A DNA stretch of 64,000 bases from Agelaius tricolor (Eukaryota > Chordata > Aves > Passeriformes > Icteridae). Every line of letters begins with the position of its first letter. Position 1 is the first letter of the stretch. Below the pieces are notes generated by a model. It searched no databases and was not told where the DNA came from. It saw only the letters and a program-made list of their open reading frames with translations. Position numbers and translations under genes: made by a program. Shown piece after piece: positions 37,176 to 48,902 of the stretch. The stretch lies in the NCBI GenBank assembly GCA_023055355.1, contig JALJCS010000022.1, positions 11,663,501 through 11,727,500 of the forward strand, written 5' to 3'.

Positions 37176-37739
37176 TTGTTTGTTGGAATCCTGGATGCTG
37201 AGAATGTTAAACTTTCTGTGCTCAAAGGCACAGACCCACAAAAGAATACTACAATTGACCTGAGGCTGTGGAGAAGGCTTCAAAAATTGATTGATAACAC
37301 TAAGATTACAAGTGTGTGGTTGGTTAGAAGTATATAATATCACAAGGTAGAAAACTTTGAGTTTGGGGTTTTAGAATATAGAAATAAATATGAAACAAGA
37401 TTGAGGTTTTAGGGCAGAAGCAGGTTGTTCTTCTTCACCTTCTTCTTCCTAAGTTTGGGTAGTGTTTTGTAATTGCACAGAAAAGTCCACATTACAGGTT
37501 TCAAGAGATCAGTTATTGAGTTAAAAAAGAAAATAATCTAAGTATCATCTCTTAATTGAATAGTCTAGTCTTAAAAGACCTTATAACAAAAGATAGTTGG
37601 CCATTTTGTGCCTTACTAATAACAGGCTACCAAAGTCACAGCTGTGAGGCTGTTTCACAAATAGGAAATAACAAACACCTGAGTCCAAACATGAACGACT
37701 GTCTCAAGAGCCTTCAATCCAGACCCAGAGAAACCCACA
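37176..37739 (+). mobile_element. LTR-like dispersed repeat, copy A
   Basis: About 560 bp beginning near TGTTGGAATCCTGGATGCTG and ending near GAGAAACCCACA. It aligns along its length, in the same orientation, with 52,069-52,640, including TAATATCAC, CACCTTCT, TTTAGGCAGT/TTTGGGTAGT, GTAATT and CTTAATTgAaTAGT-like blocks. The 8-base word GCTGTTGG flanks it on both sides (37,168-37,175 and 37,740-37,747), a possible target-site duplication. It looks like a solo LTR of an avian endogenous retrovirus; no coding remnant is present. Confidence 0.7.
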
Positions 37740-39264
37740 GCTGTTGGGCTGTGAAACAGGTTTGGTGGAGTGAATCAACAGGCACAGAACTCTTACCACA
37801 GACTGTTCTCACCCATGGACACTCTGTTTATCAATCTCAGCAGTGAAGCGGGCACAGAAACTGAGATTTCGCCTTGTCTGATCTCCTACTAGAACAAAGC
37901 ATGCACTGCAAAGGAAATTTCTGCAGTTTTGTACTGAAAAAGGTGCTGCAGAGAAGGAGCCCAATCCTGTCAGCTTGCACTTTGGGCACTTGTCTGCAAC
38001 AGTGCCAGGAAAATGTCCCTGTCAGCGTCTGCTGTCTTGACATGTCTGAACCACCTGAAGCTGGGAAAAGACTCTGGGAGCTCCACAATTGCAAAGAGAG
38101 CACTTTGGAGAAGAAAGAAAAGACTTCTAATGTGCATTTTCTCTTGAGAGTGATTAATTTCCAGGTAGCTCTGGAACAAGGACATCAATGGAGACCCTGT
38201 CCCACGAGGTACAAATTTTCCCTGGGGAGCTTGCAGCGTTGTGATCCTTTAACTAAAATACTGAGAGTTCTGCATTAGATTTTTATAAACAGTTTTAAAT
38301 TCTGGATATGTTTTACAGTAAGAATGACAGATAAATTCTGACTGTTCAGGCAAGGGGTTTATTAAACTTTTGGAAGATGCTGGATCCATAGTGAAGCACT
38401 CATAAAGCCCCTCTGTGTGGGAATGAGTCAAAGGAATCCCATCCACCACAGCAAATGGGTCATTTCCAGAGGGAGAGGGGTGCTGGGATCAAACTCTGCT
38501 CTCTCTGCTGCTGTGTGTCCCAGAGCTCCCTTACAGAAGCCTTGACAATGCCACTACTGCACAAAATGCAAAATCAAGGGGAAAAGATTCCAGCTACTCC
38601 TTCTGTTTGTAGATAAATTAAACCCAGAAAAGGCTGAGACAGCTGGAAATCTGACAGGAAAACTGGGTTTTCCAGGGAGAACCTAGAGCCAATTTACAGT
38701 TAATTACTGTGATTTGGAACAGCTCTATGAGTAAATACCAGTCTCTGATTGTCCAAGTAAGAAAGATAATTGTTTCCTGAACTGTGTCTGTTGTGAACGT
38801 GAAATTTTGTCAGCCCATTCCTTTGTCAGACTGGAAGAGGTTTGATTTTCAGCAATAGGAATCTGCTACTCTGCTGTTAACAAGCAGCTAAAATCCAAAA
38901 GCTGAGCATCCTACCTGCCATAAACACAATTACTGAGCTCCACAGCCATGCATGTTCTCTGTATCACAGAACCTTTGATTTCTAAAGCCACCTCTCCTAG
39001 TGCTGAGGCTGCTGGACAATGAGTGATTCCACAGCTGGCAGCTGAAACAACTGTGAGGACAAAGAGGCCTGGAAAGGCACCGGGCACTGCCAGTATGAAA
39101 ATGTGCCAAGGAACGGGCACAGAGAGGGATGGGCAGCAGGAGACAAGGGATGGCTCTTGGAAAACCCCCCAAAACTGTGTTATCTGTTTTTTGGTTTTTT
39201 CTCCTCAGAGCAACTAGAGGGAAAATTATTTGTGGGGATTTATCCAACATTTGAAAAAGAGAAG

Positions 39265-39645
39265 GAATCATGGAATTATTTCTGTTGGAGAAGCCCTCTA
39301 AGATGACTGAGTCCAACCATTCCCAGCACTGCCAAGGCCAGCACTGCCCCGTGTCCCCAAGTGCCACCTCTGCTTGGATTTTAAATCCCTCCAGGGATGG
39401 GGACTCCAGCACTGCCCTGGGCAGCTGTGCCAGGCCTGGACAAACCTTTCCATGAGGAAATTGTTCCCAAATATCCACCCTGAGGTCGTTCCCTCTCCTC
39501 CTGCCCCTGTTCCCTGGGAGCAGAGCCCGAGGGTCCTGAGCAGAGCCACAAGGTCCCCCCTGATCCCCCTCTGCTCCAGGCTGAGCCCCTCCCCAGCTCC
39601 CTCAGCCCCTCCTGGGGCTCCAGCCCCTTCCCCAATACTGGATCA
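39265..39645 (-). mobile_element. CR1 LINE fragment
   Basis: Blocks GAGTCCAACCATTCCCAGCA, CCCCAAGTGCCACCTCTGC, TTAAATCCCTCCAGGGATGG, CTGGGCAGCTGTGCCAGGCC and CTCCAGGCTGAGCCCCTCCC follow the CR1 consensus order for about 380 bp. It belongs to the same subfamily as the copy at 18.3 kb but is longer. Confidence 0.88.
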
Positions 39646-39704
39646 TGCATTAAAAGCCAAACCCAGCTCTCAGGAGCTCCAACTCTGCTGAAATCTGGGC
39701 TCAC

Positions 39705-39781
39705 CTGAGTCCCGAGCAGGTGCTGAGGCTGACGGAGGAGCTGGGGAAGCCCTGGACGTGGCCATGGTAAAAGCAGTGACC
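39705..39781 (-). CDS. ADAM12: ADAM12 prodomain exon (probably exon 5)
   Basis: This 77-base exon encodes GHCFYHGHVQGF...SLSTCSGL plus two bases (AG) of a split arginine codon. GHCFYHGHVQG and the serine-rich SLSTCSGLRG block are hallmarks of reprolysin-type ADAM prodomains. The acceptor is TCCTCCTGCACAG and the donor GTGAGC (39704-39699). The exon starts at GHC with no extra residues after NLT. As I recall, mouse ADAM12 has the same short junction, while one human form has three extra residues (VIL) there; here no alternative AG just upstream would add them. Within the 11-kb intron that follows in gene order lie several repeats. Confidence 0.93.
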
Positions 39782-42700
39782 CTGTGCAGGAGGAGAAAAC
39801 ATTTCACTGGTCACAAATCCTCTTTGCTCCTGGGTTTCCAGCCCTTTTATTTCAAGGTGATTATCACTTTCAGGCCACAGCATTCAGAATCTCACTGGCA
39901 GCACCTTTCCTGTCCCGCCAAATATTCTCTGTGCTTAACAGACCAAAGAGTCCTAAATAAAAACCTTGAGTGCTCCTAAAGCTCAAAAAGTTATAGGAGG
40001 TTTTTTGTTTGGTTCTGTATTCTTATTTTGTGAAGGATCAATAATGTTAGATTTGTACGACTGACCCCCTTTTTCTGTCTTATGTATTTAAAGCCACAAT
40101 AATTAAACATTTGATAATATTTTATATTATTCTAATAGCTTTATATTATTTATATTATTTTAATATTTTAATATTATTTTAATATTTTATAAAATAATCA
40201 GATTAACAAATCAGCTTCTGCATTTTACTCCTTTCTATATAGACTCCTATTTTTATTTAAGGGCATTTAAATCTGTGTATCCCTATAGGAGGCAGGTATG
40301 TGAAAAGAGAAACATAACAAAGCCAATCCCAACCCTAGAACCTGAAATAAAAAACCACAAAGCAAATGAGAAGGAAGGGAAACAGGTGGGAAATGAAATT
40401 TTTTATTGAAATACCCAACCAAGTAGCTGCATGTTATTAAAAACAACCAAGAATAAAGGGGGGGCTTCTATTTTGAGAGACAACAGTCCAATTTCATTTT
40501 GTGCCTTGGTTATTATATTTCTTTAATAATCCACTGCTTGCAAAAGGCACCCACAACAGAGGGTTTCTAAGCTCATCCACATATCTGTCTGGAATCAAGG
40601 CTAATTCTATTGTTGACTAAAGGTTATATTGCATTCTCAATACCACCTGGAAAGTGAGAACTCTGCTGTGCAAGGTTCCCATCTGATTAGTGCAGAGGGA
40701 AGTTATCAGTGCTGCAGCACTCCAGTCATCTCCCTGTGCCTCTCATGGCTTGGTTCATTATTGCATTAATTAACCTTTCCAGGCTGGGGCATGGCTTTCA
40801 CTCACAGCAGGTTTCTAAAAAGCACCTTGATTTTGGTGAAGAAAGCAACAGTCTGGGCAAGATGGAATGATTCAGACAGGAATTTTCTGTAAATAAGTTT
40901 GTGCCAGAGAAAATGTTTGTTTGATTTCCAGCACGAGCAAGTGAACACTGAGCAGCCAGCTCTGACTTTGTAAATACAAATCTCAGTAGCTTTTCTCAGT
41001 GGAAGAAATGACAGAAACAGGGTGAGAGTGTTTTACTCTTGGGTATTTTTATCATCAATCCTCATAAAGAGTCAGTAACACATTAGCAAAGATAAAGCCA
41101 TAATAGAAGGGAGTCACAGATTGAATTTTTTGGGGTGATCACTTCAGTCACAATTGCTATGGATGTCAAACTTTCCTTGTGCGTGCACTATTTCACTTTA
41201 TTTCAGTGTTACCAGTTCCATGCATCCATGATAGAAGAACAATCAACACTCCTCCCACTCAAGCACTGAATTTCTTATATGCTAAAAGCAAAAATGAAAT
41301 AGGTTTATTCTCATTGCTTAAAGCAAACATGAGGTGAAGTTCAGAGCTCCTGAGAAAGAAATCTTTGGGTTTGAGCATCGCCAGAGCTGAGGCCAGTGAA
41401 ATGGGGAGGGGAGCCAATATCTCACCCTGCACAGCTGCTGCTGTGGTCCAGCTGTCTTTATCTAAGAGTGAATTATGGCAAAGGGCCTGATTTCTTTCCC
41501 TCTCCACATACAACTTGTCATTTTATTAACTCTCAGCTCCTGGTTGTGGCCCATTTCACAATTTCTCTGAGATCCAGCAATGTGATGCCAAAGTTCAATA
41601 TCGAAAATGTAAACTTATCAGAGCATGGCCTGCAACAGGACTGGGAGAAAATTGATTTCTAGCTCAGTAATTCCACTGAATTGCAGGACTTTTTTCTGCT
41701 ATCAAATCTTTTTATTCCTGCAAACTAGTATATAAAATGGGTGACCCCTTAAAAACAAATAATTACCAAAGGCTGATCCATCATACTTAAAACAGTACTC
41801 TATACTTGCTTGAGATCATTTAATAAATAGCAGGTTTTGACAATTTTCCAGGTGCTATAAATTGAAAAATAACCTAGACACTGACTTGTGTGCTAGAGAA
41901 CTGCCCAAGAGACAGCTCCACAAACCTGCCTTGACCTCCAGGCAGAATTTGACTAAGCAACTTTTCAATGGAAAATCGGATTTGGTTTCAACTCCAGACT
42001 GTATTGATGTCCTCAGTGAAGAAGAGATATAAAAATAAAATCACAGTCTTGTCTTTTCTCAACTGTATTGCAGCATTTAATGAAAAATGAATGCACTGAG
42101 CTCTCTTTTTTAGGCAGCAAAATGCACTGTCATTACTAATCATGACTTACTTTGCCATTTTGCAAACAGATATTGTATTTTAGCAAGGAAAACCTGTCAT
42201 TAGCTGTACACATACTCCTGTTAACTCAGGTAAATCTCTGAAAGACTCATGTGTTTCATTTATTTCCTTTTACTTCCTTCAGGAGTCTCTGCAGCCTTCC
42301 TGCTCCCAAAACAAATGACTATTTTCTCCTGAGCTGATTTGGAAGGAGATATGAGCACCCAGCAAAATGAAAGCCCTGAAAGCTTTCGAAATGATTGCTT
42401 TACTTGGGGTGTCTGCAGCTACAATGAAGATGCTTCTTCAGAAGTAAGATGTTATGCAGAGAAATAATTCCTTCCCCTGATCCCAGCAAAGCCTGTTATG
42501 GATGGGAACACAAAGCATTGTGTCTCTGCTGACAGTGTCAGTGAGTAAATACCATAACAGAGAAAATACTTTATGGGACTTAGGCAGATAAAAGATAAGC
42601 TTTGTAATTAAAATGGCTTGCTGCATTATTTCTAATTAAGGCATTCATGCTGTCAGAGGACAAAATACATTCCTGCCTTAAGGGGTTTTTATTTGTAAAA

Positions 42701-43276
42701 AGCAGTTTTAAATGCTTCTTTTAACAAGCCATATTTTGTATAGATCCATTTTTATACATGCACATAAATATACACATCCATACACACAAATACAAGTATA
42801 AAGTACATCCACAACACATTTATGGCCTGGATTAAAAAAAAAAAACCCAACCAACACCCTCCCCATGACCTCCCCAGTGAGGAAAGACACCCAAGCCTTC
42901 CAATCTCTGACATGAACTTTTGCACTCTGGAAATCAGATATTTAGGGGTTTTTTTTCCCCCAGACAGAACCAGGCCTTTTCTCCATAACTGATCTGCCAT
43001 AATTACCACATTTTAATAGGTCTATTTCCAAGAAGCTGAAAAAAAACCTCACAAATGTTAAAAGCCACGTGGTTCACCCCAGAGCTCGCCTTCAAAGGCT
43101 GCCTCTAAAAATTCATGTGTAGGATCAGAGCAGTCACAAAGACACTGAAGGCAACAGTAAAAAAAAACCCAAACCAAAAAAAGCCACATGTTGAGCTGTT
43201 TCATGCCAGGGCTCAGATCCTGGCAGAGGATATTTTGTATTTGAAGGATGAATTGCCCAGGACAGCCCAGCCTTAC
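39782..43276 (-). other. ADAM12: ADAM12 intron
   Basis: A 3.5-kb intron. It has an AT-only low-complexity run around 40,088-40,200 but no mobile element or other exon that I recognise. Confidence 0.8.
40088..40200. repeat. AT-rich low-complexity run
   Basis: TTATATTATT and TTTTAATATT words repeat irregularly over about 110 bases; nearly free of G and C. Confidence 0.85.
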
Positions 43277-43355
43277 CGTGAGATTGCGTGTGAGAACCAC
43301 GTCAGTGCCATCCTGCAGGTAATGGGTCTCTGTGAAGCCTCTGGCCAGCAGGCCC
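43277..43355 (-). CDS. ADAM12: ADAM12 prodomain exon (probably exon 4)
   Basis: This 79-base exon begins with one base that completes a split codon from an upstream exon not found here, then encodes 26 residues starting GLLARGFTETHYLQDGTD and ending in RNLT. The stretch FTETHYLQDGTD is nearly invariant in ADAM12 prodomains. The acceptor is a T-rich tract ending TTTTTTGCAG; the donor is GTAAGG at 43276-43271. NLT at the end is an N-glycosylation sequon. The exon ends in phase 0 and joins directly to the GHC of the next exon. The prodomain keeps the protease inactive and helps it fold. The reading frame runs open past the donor, but that extension is intron. Confidence 0.93.
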
Positions 43356-45169
43356 CTGCAAAAAACAGAGCACAGGGAACATTGAGGCCACCTCACCTTG
43401 AATTTATCCTTCAGTGATGCTGTTTGAGATAAGGATCAAAGGCAGGCATTAAGGATTCAATGGCTCCGGGGAATAAGGGAAAATGGAACTCCAAATATTG
43501 AAGCTGCAGGACACGAACACTTCCTGTGGTAATTGTGAATAGACTACAAGTTTCCAGACTGTTTTCTTTTCCAAATGAGGACTCTGTGCCAGCACATTTC
43601 AGTGCTGAATCTTCCATGTAATTTTCAACACATTTTAGGTTAAATCTAGGGAGATCTGGGGTTTAGAGTACTGTTAAGTAATGGTGGTTTGTAGAAAAGG
43701 AAAATGTTTTCCGTGTGTTCCTTATTTTTCATCTAATCTGTTGTATTCATCAGCAAGTGACCACCAAAAGACAAATTTAGCACTTGGTGAGTGAAACAAA
43801 CTCCTCCTATTGACACTCCAGGGAAACACTGCATGAACAACACAGAATTTACAGCACTGGATTTACCCTGCTCATCTGAAGGGATATTCACAAATGGAAA
43901 TATAACGATTCCACAGGAGACTGAGCAAGATCATGTCTGGGACGAGGCAGTTTGTTCCCATTCTCTCCACACTTCCCCTCCTGCCTTTGGCAAGGAGATA
44001 AAAACTTTGGACTTGCAATTGTCATTTTCCAGGAACCTCCAGGGAGGGGCATGTGTGTGACAACCACAGAAACTTCGCTTTTTGTAGGGAACTCATCTCA
44101 GGCATCTGCCTCTTTAAAAAAGAAAAAAAAAAAGGTGTTGCTATTGATCTGTTTTCAACTCCTTATCTAAAGAGCATTTCTGACAGCCAGAAGGAGGAAC
44201 ACTCATTCACATTTACTCCTAACGCAGGTCTTGAGTTGTGCTCCTCATCACAAACACCCTTGAGTTTTGACAAAATTTCTGGTGAGCTGCAAAAGCACAA
44301 TACAGAAGGAGCCAAGAGATAAACGCCACCATCACCTTCAGAAAAACTGGAGAGTGCAGAATATTGAAAATCCCTGGCTCTGTGTTTCACAATGTTCATT
44401 CTGTTCCACTTCTAAGAGGTGTTTCTCCCTTGGGTTCTTCATTTGAACAAACCAGGCACTTTCTTTTATTTAAAGCTGGTTAATGCTGCATCCTTGCAAA
44501 TATTGTGGTGGGAACCATTACACAGTTGGGGTACATACTTCTTGTGTTTGTATAAACATTATAACTGGAGCATAAACACACATTTAATTTTCATTACTGA
44601 TTAATTTGCAGCACATTAATATCCAGTGGCTCCATCAGGATCTGGTTGTGCTAGGAGCTCTACAAACACTTACTGTGGAGAAAAACCAGCTTTAAAAGAA
44701 AAAGAAAGCCCAGCCTCTATCTTGAGGTGGGAAAAAAAAAAGAATTAAACAAGACCAAAAACAAGAAAAAAAGGAAAAAAAGAAAATATGGAAGTGGCAA
44801 GGCAAAAAAATGAAGCCCCAACACATTATAGTGAGCACTCAAGCAGAGATTCTCACATTTAACTTTTAAATTTTTCAGCTTGTGGGAAATATTACCATAT
44901 TAATTAATAGATATGGGATGTTAAAACACTGCAGCATTTGGTGGGTTTGTAGGAACTGGATCTCAGGGAAGCACCACACCCACAGCAGGATTTGGGTGCC
45001 CAACCAAACACCTCGTGTTGATTTGGATGCACAATAATAAATCCCACCAAGCAGCTCCACAGGGACACCCGTGGGGCCTCCAAGGACACTTGGCTGCAGT
45101 GGTGACCTCACCTCTTGTGCCTGCAGCCCCCACAAACCCTGCCAGGAGCACAGGGGCTGTACCAACACT

Positions 45170-45455
45170 CATGGAATGGTTTGGGTCGGAAGAGACCTTT
45201 GAGATGTGCCAGTGCCACCCCTGCCATGGGCAGGGACACCTCCCCCTGTGCCAGGCTGCTCCATCCAACATCCCCTGGGCACTGCCAGGGATGCAGGGGC
45301 AGCCCCAGCTGCTCTGGGCACCTGTGCCAGGGCTGCCCACCCTGCCAGGGAACAATTCCTGCCCAAAATCCCATCCAAATCCACCCAGTGTCAGTTTGGA
45401 GCCACTCCCCTTGTCCTGTCACCACACACTCTTGCAAAAAGTCCCTCTCTGTTTT
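45170..45455 (-). mobile_element. CR1 LINE 3'-end fragment
   Basis: Starts ATGGAATGGTTTGGGTCGGA, then CCCCTGCCATGGGCAGGGAC, CCAGGGATGCAGGGGCAGCC and GTCAGTTTGGAGCCACTCCC ending CAAAAAGTCCCTCTCTGT, a standard CR1 3' region in the gene's orientation. Confidence 0.9.
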
Positions 45456-45811
45456 CTACTGTCTCATTATGACAAAGAGCAGCTGCTTTCATAATTATCA
45501 TTATTTATCTAACACTGCTCACTTCTGCACTTGGCAGGCATTAATTGCCTTTGTAAAGGCAAGATCCTGTTGCTGAAGCCAACAGAGTTTCACTGTGCAG
45601 CTTTTGGAAATGGGATTCCATCCAGGACAGGGGAGTGAGTTTCATTTAATGGGACAAAAGTACAGGTACAGGTAACAGATGTAGCAGAAGGGCAAAGTGA
45701 TTGAGCAACTTGCTTTGTGCTCTGCTGTTTCCAAGGTGTTTGACAGCAATGATGATAAAGGTGACCTTTCTGCTGCTGTTCATTCTGCTCTGAGGCACAG
45801 ATTTAGAAAAT

Positions 45812-45915
45812 ACTTCATAGATCCATAGGTTTGAACACCAGAAGGGATTTGTGATCACCAGCCTGCCCTGCCCCATTACAGGGGTCATCTGACCCAAATT
45901 TATCTTCTGCTACAA
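45812..45915 (-). mobile_element. Old CR1-like LINE relic
   Basis: TCATAGATCCATAGGTTTGA, CACCAGAAGGGATTTGTGAT and GGTCATCTGACCC resemble the tail of an ancient CR1 family common in reptiles (..CCAGAAGGGACCATTGTGATC..). Only about 100 bases remain. Confidence 0.55.
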
Positions 45916-46349
45916 TGACAGGGAAGGAACCAGATCCAGTTTCCCACTGTAAAGAGCCCTTGCCTTCATCTCCCATGAAGATGAAGCTATCACAAACCTG
46001 GCAGGATTTTAACCAAGCCCAACCTAAACCCACTGCACTTTGTATCTGTTTTAACTGTGCCAACATTCAGTTCCCAGCCACTGGATTGGATCTCATTCCT
46101 CACATCAGAGCTTTATTTTTGTTTCAGTCCTCCATGGAAAGTTCTTCCCACTAAAGTGAGGAAATGTAGCAGGTAAACAAATTCCTGGTGTCAGCAATGT
46201 CCCTGTCAGGATGAAAGTTTGATATAGACCCTGAAAATACTGGCTGTAAGGAAGAATTCCAAGTGTGAGCTGTAAAACACTGGTGAGAGCACCAAGATGA
46301 TGGAATCCCACTGTTGGGACTGACCCAAGGGAAGCAAAATAATGTCCCA

Positions 46350-46512
46350 GTGTGGGACACAGAGCTGGGGCTGCCCCTGGATCCCTGGCAGTGCCCAAGG
46401 CCAGGCTGGACACTGGGGCTGGGAGCACCTGGGACAGGGGAAGGTGTCCCTGCCATGGCACTGGATGGGATTTAAGGTCCCTCCCAACCCAAACCATTCT
46501 GTGATTCCAGGC
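46350..46512 (+). mobile_element. CR1 LINE 3'-end fragment
   Basis: Reads ...GGGGCTGCCCCTGGATCCC, GGAAGGTGTCCCTGCCATGG and ends CCCAAACCATTCTGTGATTC, the sense 3' end of CR1 on the plus strand, thus antisense to ADAM12. It lies about 300 bp before the solo LTR. Confidence 0.9.
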
Positions 46513-46808
46513 TATCAAACCACGGAAATTTCACAAGGCACTGGGAAAAGAGGAGAACTTTGCAGGGTTCTGCACCAGCCTTCCTTCAGTTGGTACCTCA
46601 GACATCAGGGCTGGGACACCTGCTCTGCTGGCCCTGCCCTGTGTGCCAGCCTGAGGCTGACCTGGGAAAGGCTTTCCCCACAGCCACAGGGGGAGCACCT
46701 CTGAGATGCTGCCACGGAGTCCAAGAGCTCCTGGCAGAGGAAGGAGCTTTTATCTCCACTTGCAAAATGTCCAATATCCTAAAATCTGCATAGCTGGGTG
46801 TGTAGGGT

Positions 46809-47388
46809 TGTCATGGACATATTTTATGAAAAATCCTTTTGCTAGGATTTTTTCTCCTGAGAAGCTGAGAGGCCTCAGATGAAAAGAAAAATAATTATCT
46901 GCTGCTGTGGAATGCATCAGGTGCATCTTTGATTGGTCTCATGTGGTTGTTTTTAATTAATGGCCAATCACAGCCCAGCTGGCTCAGACTCTCTGGTCAG
47001 TCACAAGATTTTATTATCATTCCATTCCATTCCTTTTTATTCCTTTCAAGCCTCCTGATGAAATCCTTTCTTCTATGCTTTTAGTATAGTCTTAATATAT
47101 AATTTTCTTTTAATATAATATATTATTATATCATAAAATATTATAAATATTATAAATATAATATATAAAATATTTAATAATTTTTAATTTTAAAATTTAT
47201 AATAATTAATTAATATTTATAATAATTTTTAAAATGTAAACATTTTTATCATAATTGTAAATATAATATAAATTATATAAATAATGAAATTATTATTATG
47301 TCATAAAATAATAAATCAGCCTTCTGAAACATGGAGTCAAGATTCTCATCTCTTCCCTTGTCCTGGGACCCCTGTGAACACCACCACA
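46809..47388 (+). mobile_element. Solo LTR of an endogenous retrovirus, passerine type
   Basis: The segment starts TGTCATGGACATATTTTATG and ends near ACACCACCACA, and contains CTGAGAAGCTGAGAGGCCTC, a GATTGGTCTCATGTGG block, GGCCAATCACAGC (CCAAT-type) and, near the end, AATAAATCAGCCTTCTGAAA with a polyadenylation signal. I recognise this from passerine genomes as a common LTR family; the name is not certain. No retroviral coding sequence lies beside it, so it is a solo LTR. About 225 bases of nearly pure A/T (47,095-47,320) sit inside it. A clear target-site duplication was not seen. Confidence 0.8.
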
Positions 47389-48013
47389 CTGGGTTGGTAC
47401 CCAGGGACAGCAAGGCATTTCTTGACAGGTTATGAAAATTAACTGTTACAAGCACTCAAATTCCACTACTGAGTGTGCACCACTTCACTTTCCAATTATG
47501 GCAATAATGTTCAACACAGCAAACAATCAATCCAGCATATGTATCTATCAGGTAATTTAATTACCCTCCCACCCCCCAAAGATATGCAATACAATGGATT
47601 GATTTACATTTCTGGTTTTGACCCAGAGTAAAGGAGATTAATAGAGGAAAGTAAATTAATTTAGATGGCAAGCTACTTAACCTAATTGGATCAATGTAAT
47701 TCTGAAAGAGCAGGGATCAAAATAACATTAATATATCATAGAGCAATTCATCACCATGTCTGGAGTTTCAAATGTTGCCAGCTACAATGCTCAGCAGTAC
47801 CAGATGATTATCAATACTTTGCCCTGCATGAAAGACAGAAACAAATGCTCTGAAGAACTGCATCAGCTGCTTGATGTGATTTATAAAAATCAGCTGGAAC
47901 AACATCACAACTTTCTCACTGATGCCTCAAAGATGCAGAAGTGCAATTCTTGAGCACAATCACTTACACACTTGGTCACTGTGTTTATCAGCACAGTGAT
48001 TTTTCCACACTTC

Positions 48014-48130
48014 ACAGAATCACAGGGTGCTTTGGGAAGGAAGGGACCGTAAAGCCCATCCAGTTCCACCCCCTGCCATGGGCACAGACACCTTCCACCC
48101 GACCAGGCTGTTCAGGATCAAATTTCCCAG
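48014..48130 (-). mobile_element. CR1 LINE 3'-end fragment (short)
   Basis: TCACAGAATCACAGGGTGCT, AAGGAAGGGACCGTAAAGCC, CCCCTGCCATGGGCACAGAC and CGACCAGGCTGTTCAGGATC; the CR1 3' tail with two CACAGAAT-type units. Confidence 0.88.
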
Positions 48131-48849
48131 AGCCAAATGAACAAGTAGAAGCTTCCATGGCCCAGAAAGATAAATTTTATGCCTCCTGATCTCTGACAGA
48201 CACAGCACAGGCTCCCTCATCCTCTGTAAATCAGCAGAAAGCTTCCATGTCAGACTTGCTGAAACATTTTCAGGTGTCAAGCAAGCAACCTAAGCCTCAG
48301 AGAACATGATGAATTTCATTTAAACTTCTCATCCTCACCTTCCTGGCCCCCCAAAAGGTGAAATCTGAGGTGGTTTATTTGGGGAGGGGAAAAGTGTCCT
48401 GGTACAAGCACATCAGATTTTTTCCCCTCAATCCATTTAATGACAGGAGTGGTAATTTAACACACTGCCTCTCACTTGCAAATGGGAAAATCAGTCTCTG
48501 CTCTCCAGGCACCGATACATTATTTCAAAAGGTTATAATGATATTTCATCACCCAGGGAAAGTCAGACAGACAGTCACAGGAGTCAGAGATGGAAAAAAC
48601 CCAGTGGATCATAGCAAGTGTGCCATGGATCAAACCAGGCTCTGCCCCATGGAGCTGCAAACGTCAGGAGCAGTTCTGATCCCACCACCTTCCAGGGGAG
48701 GTCACTTTGCATTCCAACAGGTGTTACTGTCATGATGCATTTCCCAAAATCCAGACTTTCTAGTTCTCCCCAGCCCACTTCTTTCACCAGCTGAGACAAG
48801 TGCTTTCCTTCTTGGTAGATCTGTCATTTACACAGTGATGTAAATGCAG

Positions 48850-48900
<51 letters not shown>
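48850..48900. repeat. (ATT)17 microsatellite
   Basis: Seventeen uninterrupted ATT units, likely polymorphic in length. Confidence 0.98.

Positions 48901-48902
<2 letters not shown>

Larger units (their letters stand above)
28624..39704 (-). other. ADAM12: ADAM12 intron, 11 kb
   Basis: The longest complete intron here. It holds the basic small reading frame near 28.9 kb, the polypurine tract (33,722-33,893), an old CR1 copy and a MIR-like relic (about 35.9-36.7 kb), a CR1 3' end (37.0 kb), an LTR-like element (37.2-37.7 kb) and a CR1 copy (39.3-39.6 kb). Stretches 29,100-33,600 and 33,950-35,900 show no recognisable feature. Confidence 0.8.
15001..43355 (-). other. ADAM12: ADAM12 gene, partial (8 internal coding exons)
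   Basis: Eight minus-strand exons (43355-43277, 39781-39705, 28623-28440, 24581-24516, 23700-23629, 22128-21959, 19970-19886, 15149-15001) join into 882 bases with no stop and matching phases at all seven junctions. The product is a membrane-anchored zinc metalloprotease of the ADAM family, made as a proenzyme. In other vertebrates it cleaves IGF-binding proteins and growth-factor precursors and acts in myoblast and trophoblast fusion. Seen here: about 113 prodomain residues, an R-Y-K-R cleavage site, then about 180 metalloprotease residues with [12 protein letters not shown]. The motif DTLERGCSC right after the zinc site fits ADAM12 and not ADAM19 or ADAM33. Both ends of the gene are outside the window, so promoter, start codon, disintegrin domain and poly(A) site are not visible. 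Introns range from 0.8 to 11 kb. Confidence 0.95.

Noticed and set aside
44163..44399. Possible missing upstream prodomain exon ending NE|GT at 44,203
   Set aside because: The residues before it do not resemble the expected ADAM12 prodomain and there is no good acceptor at the right distance.
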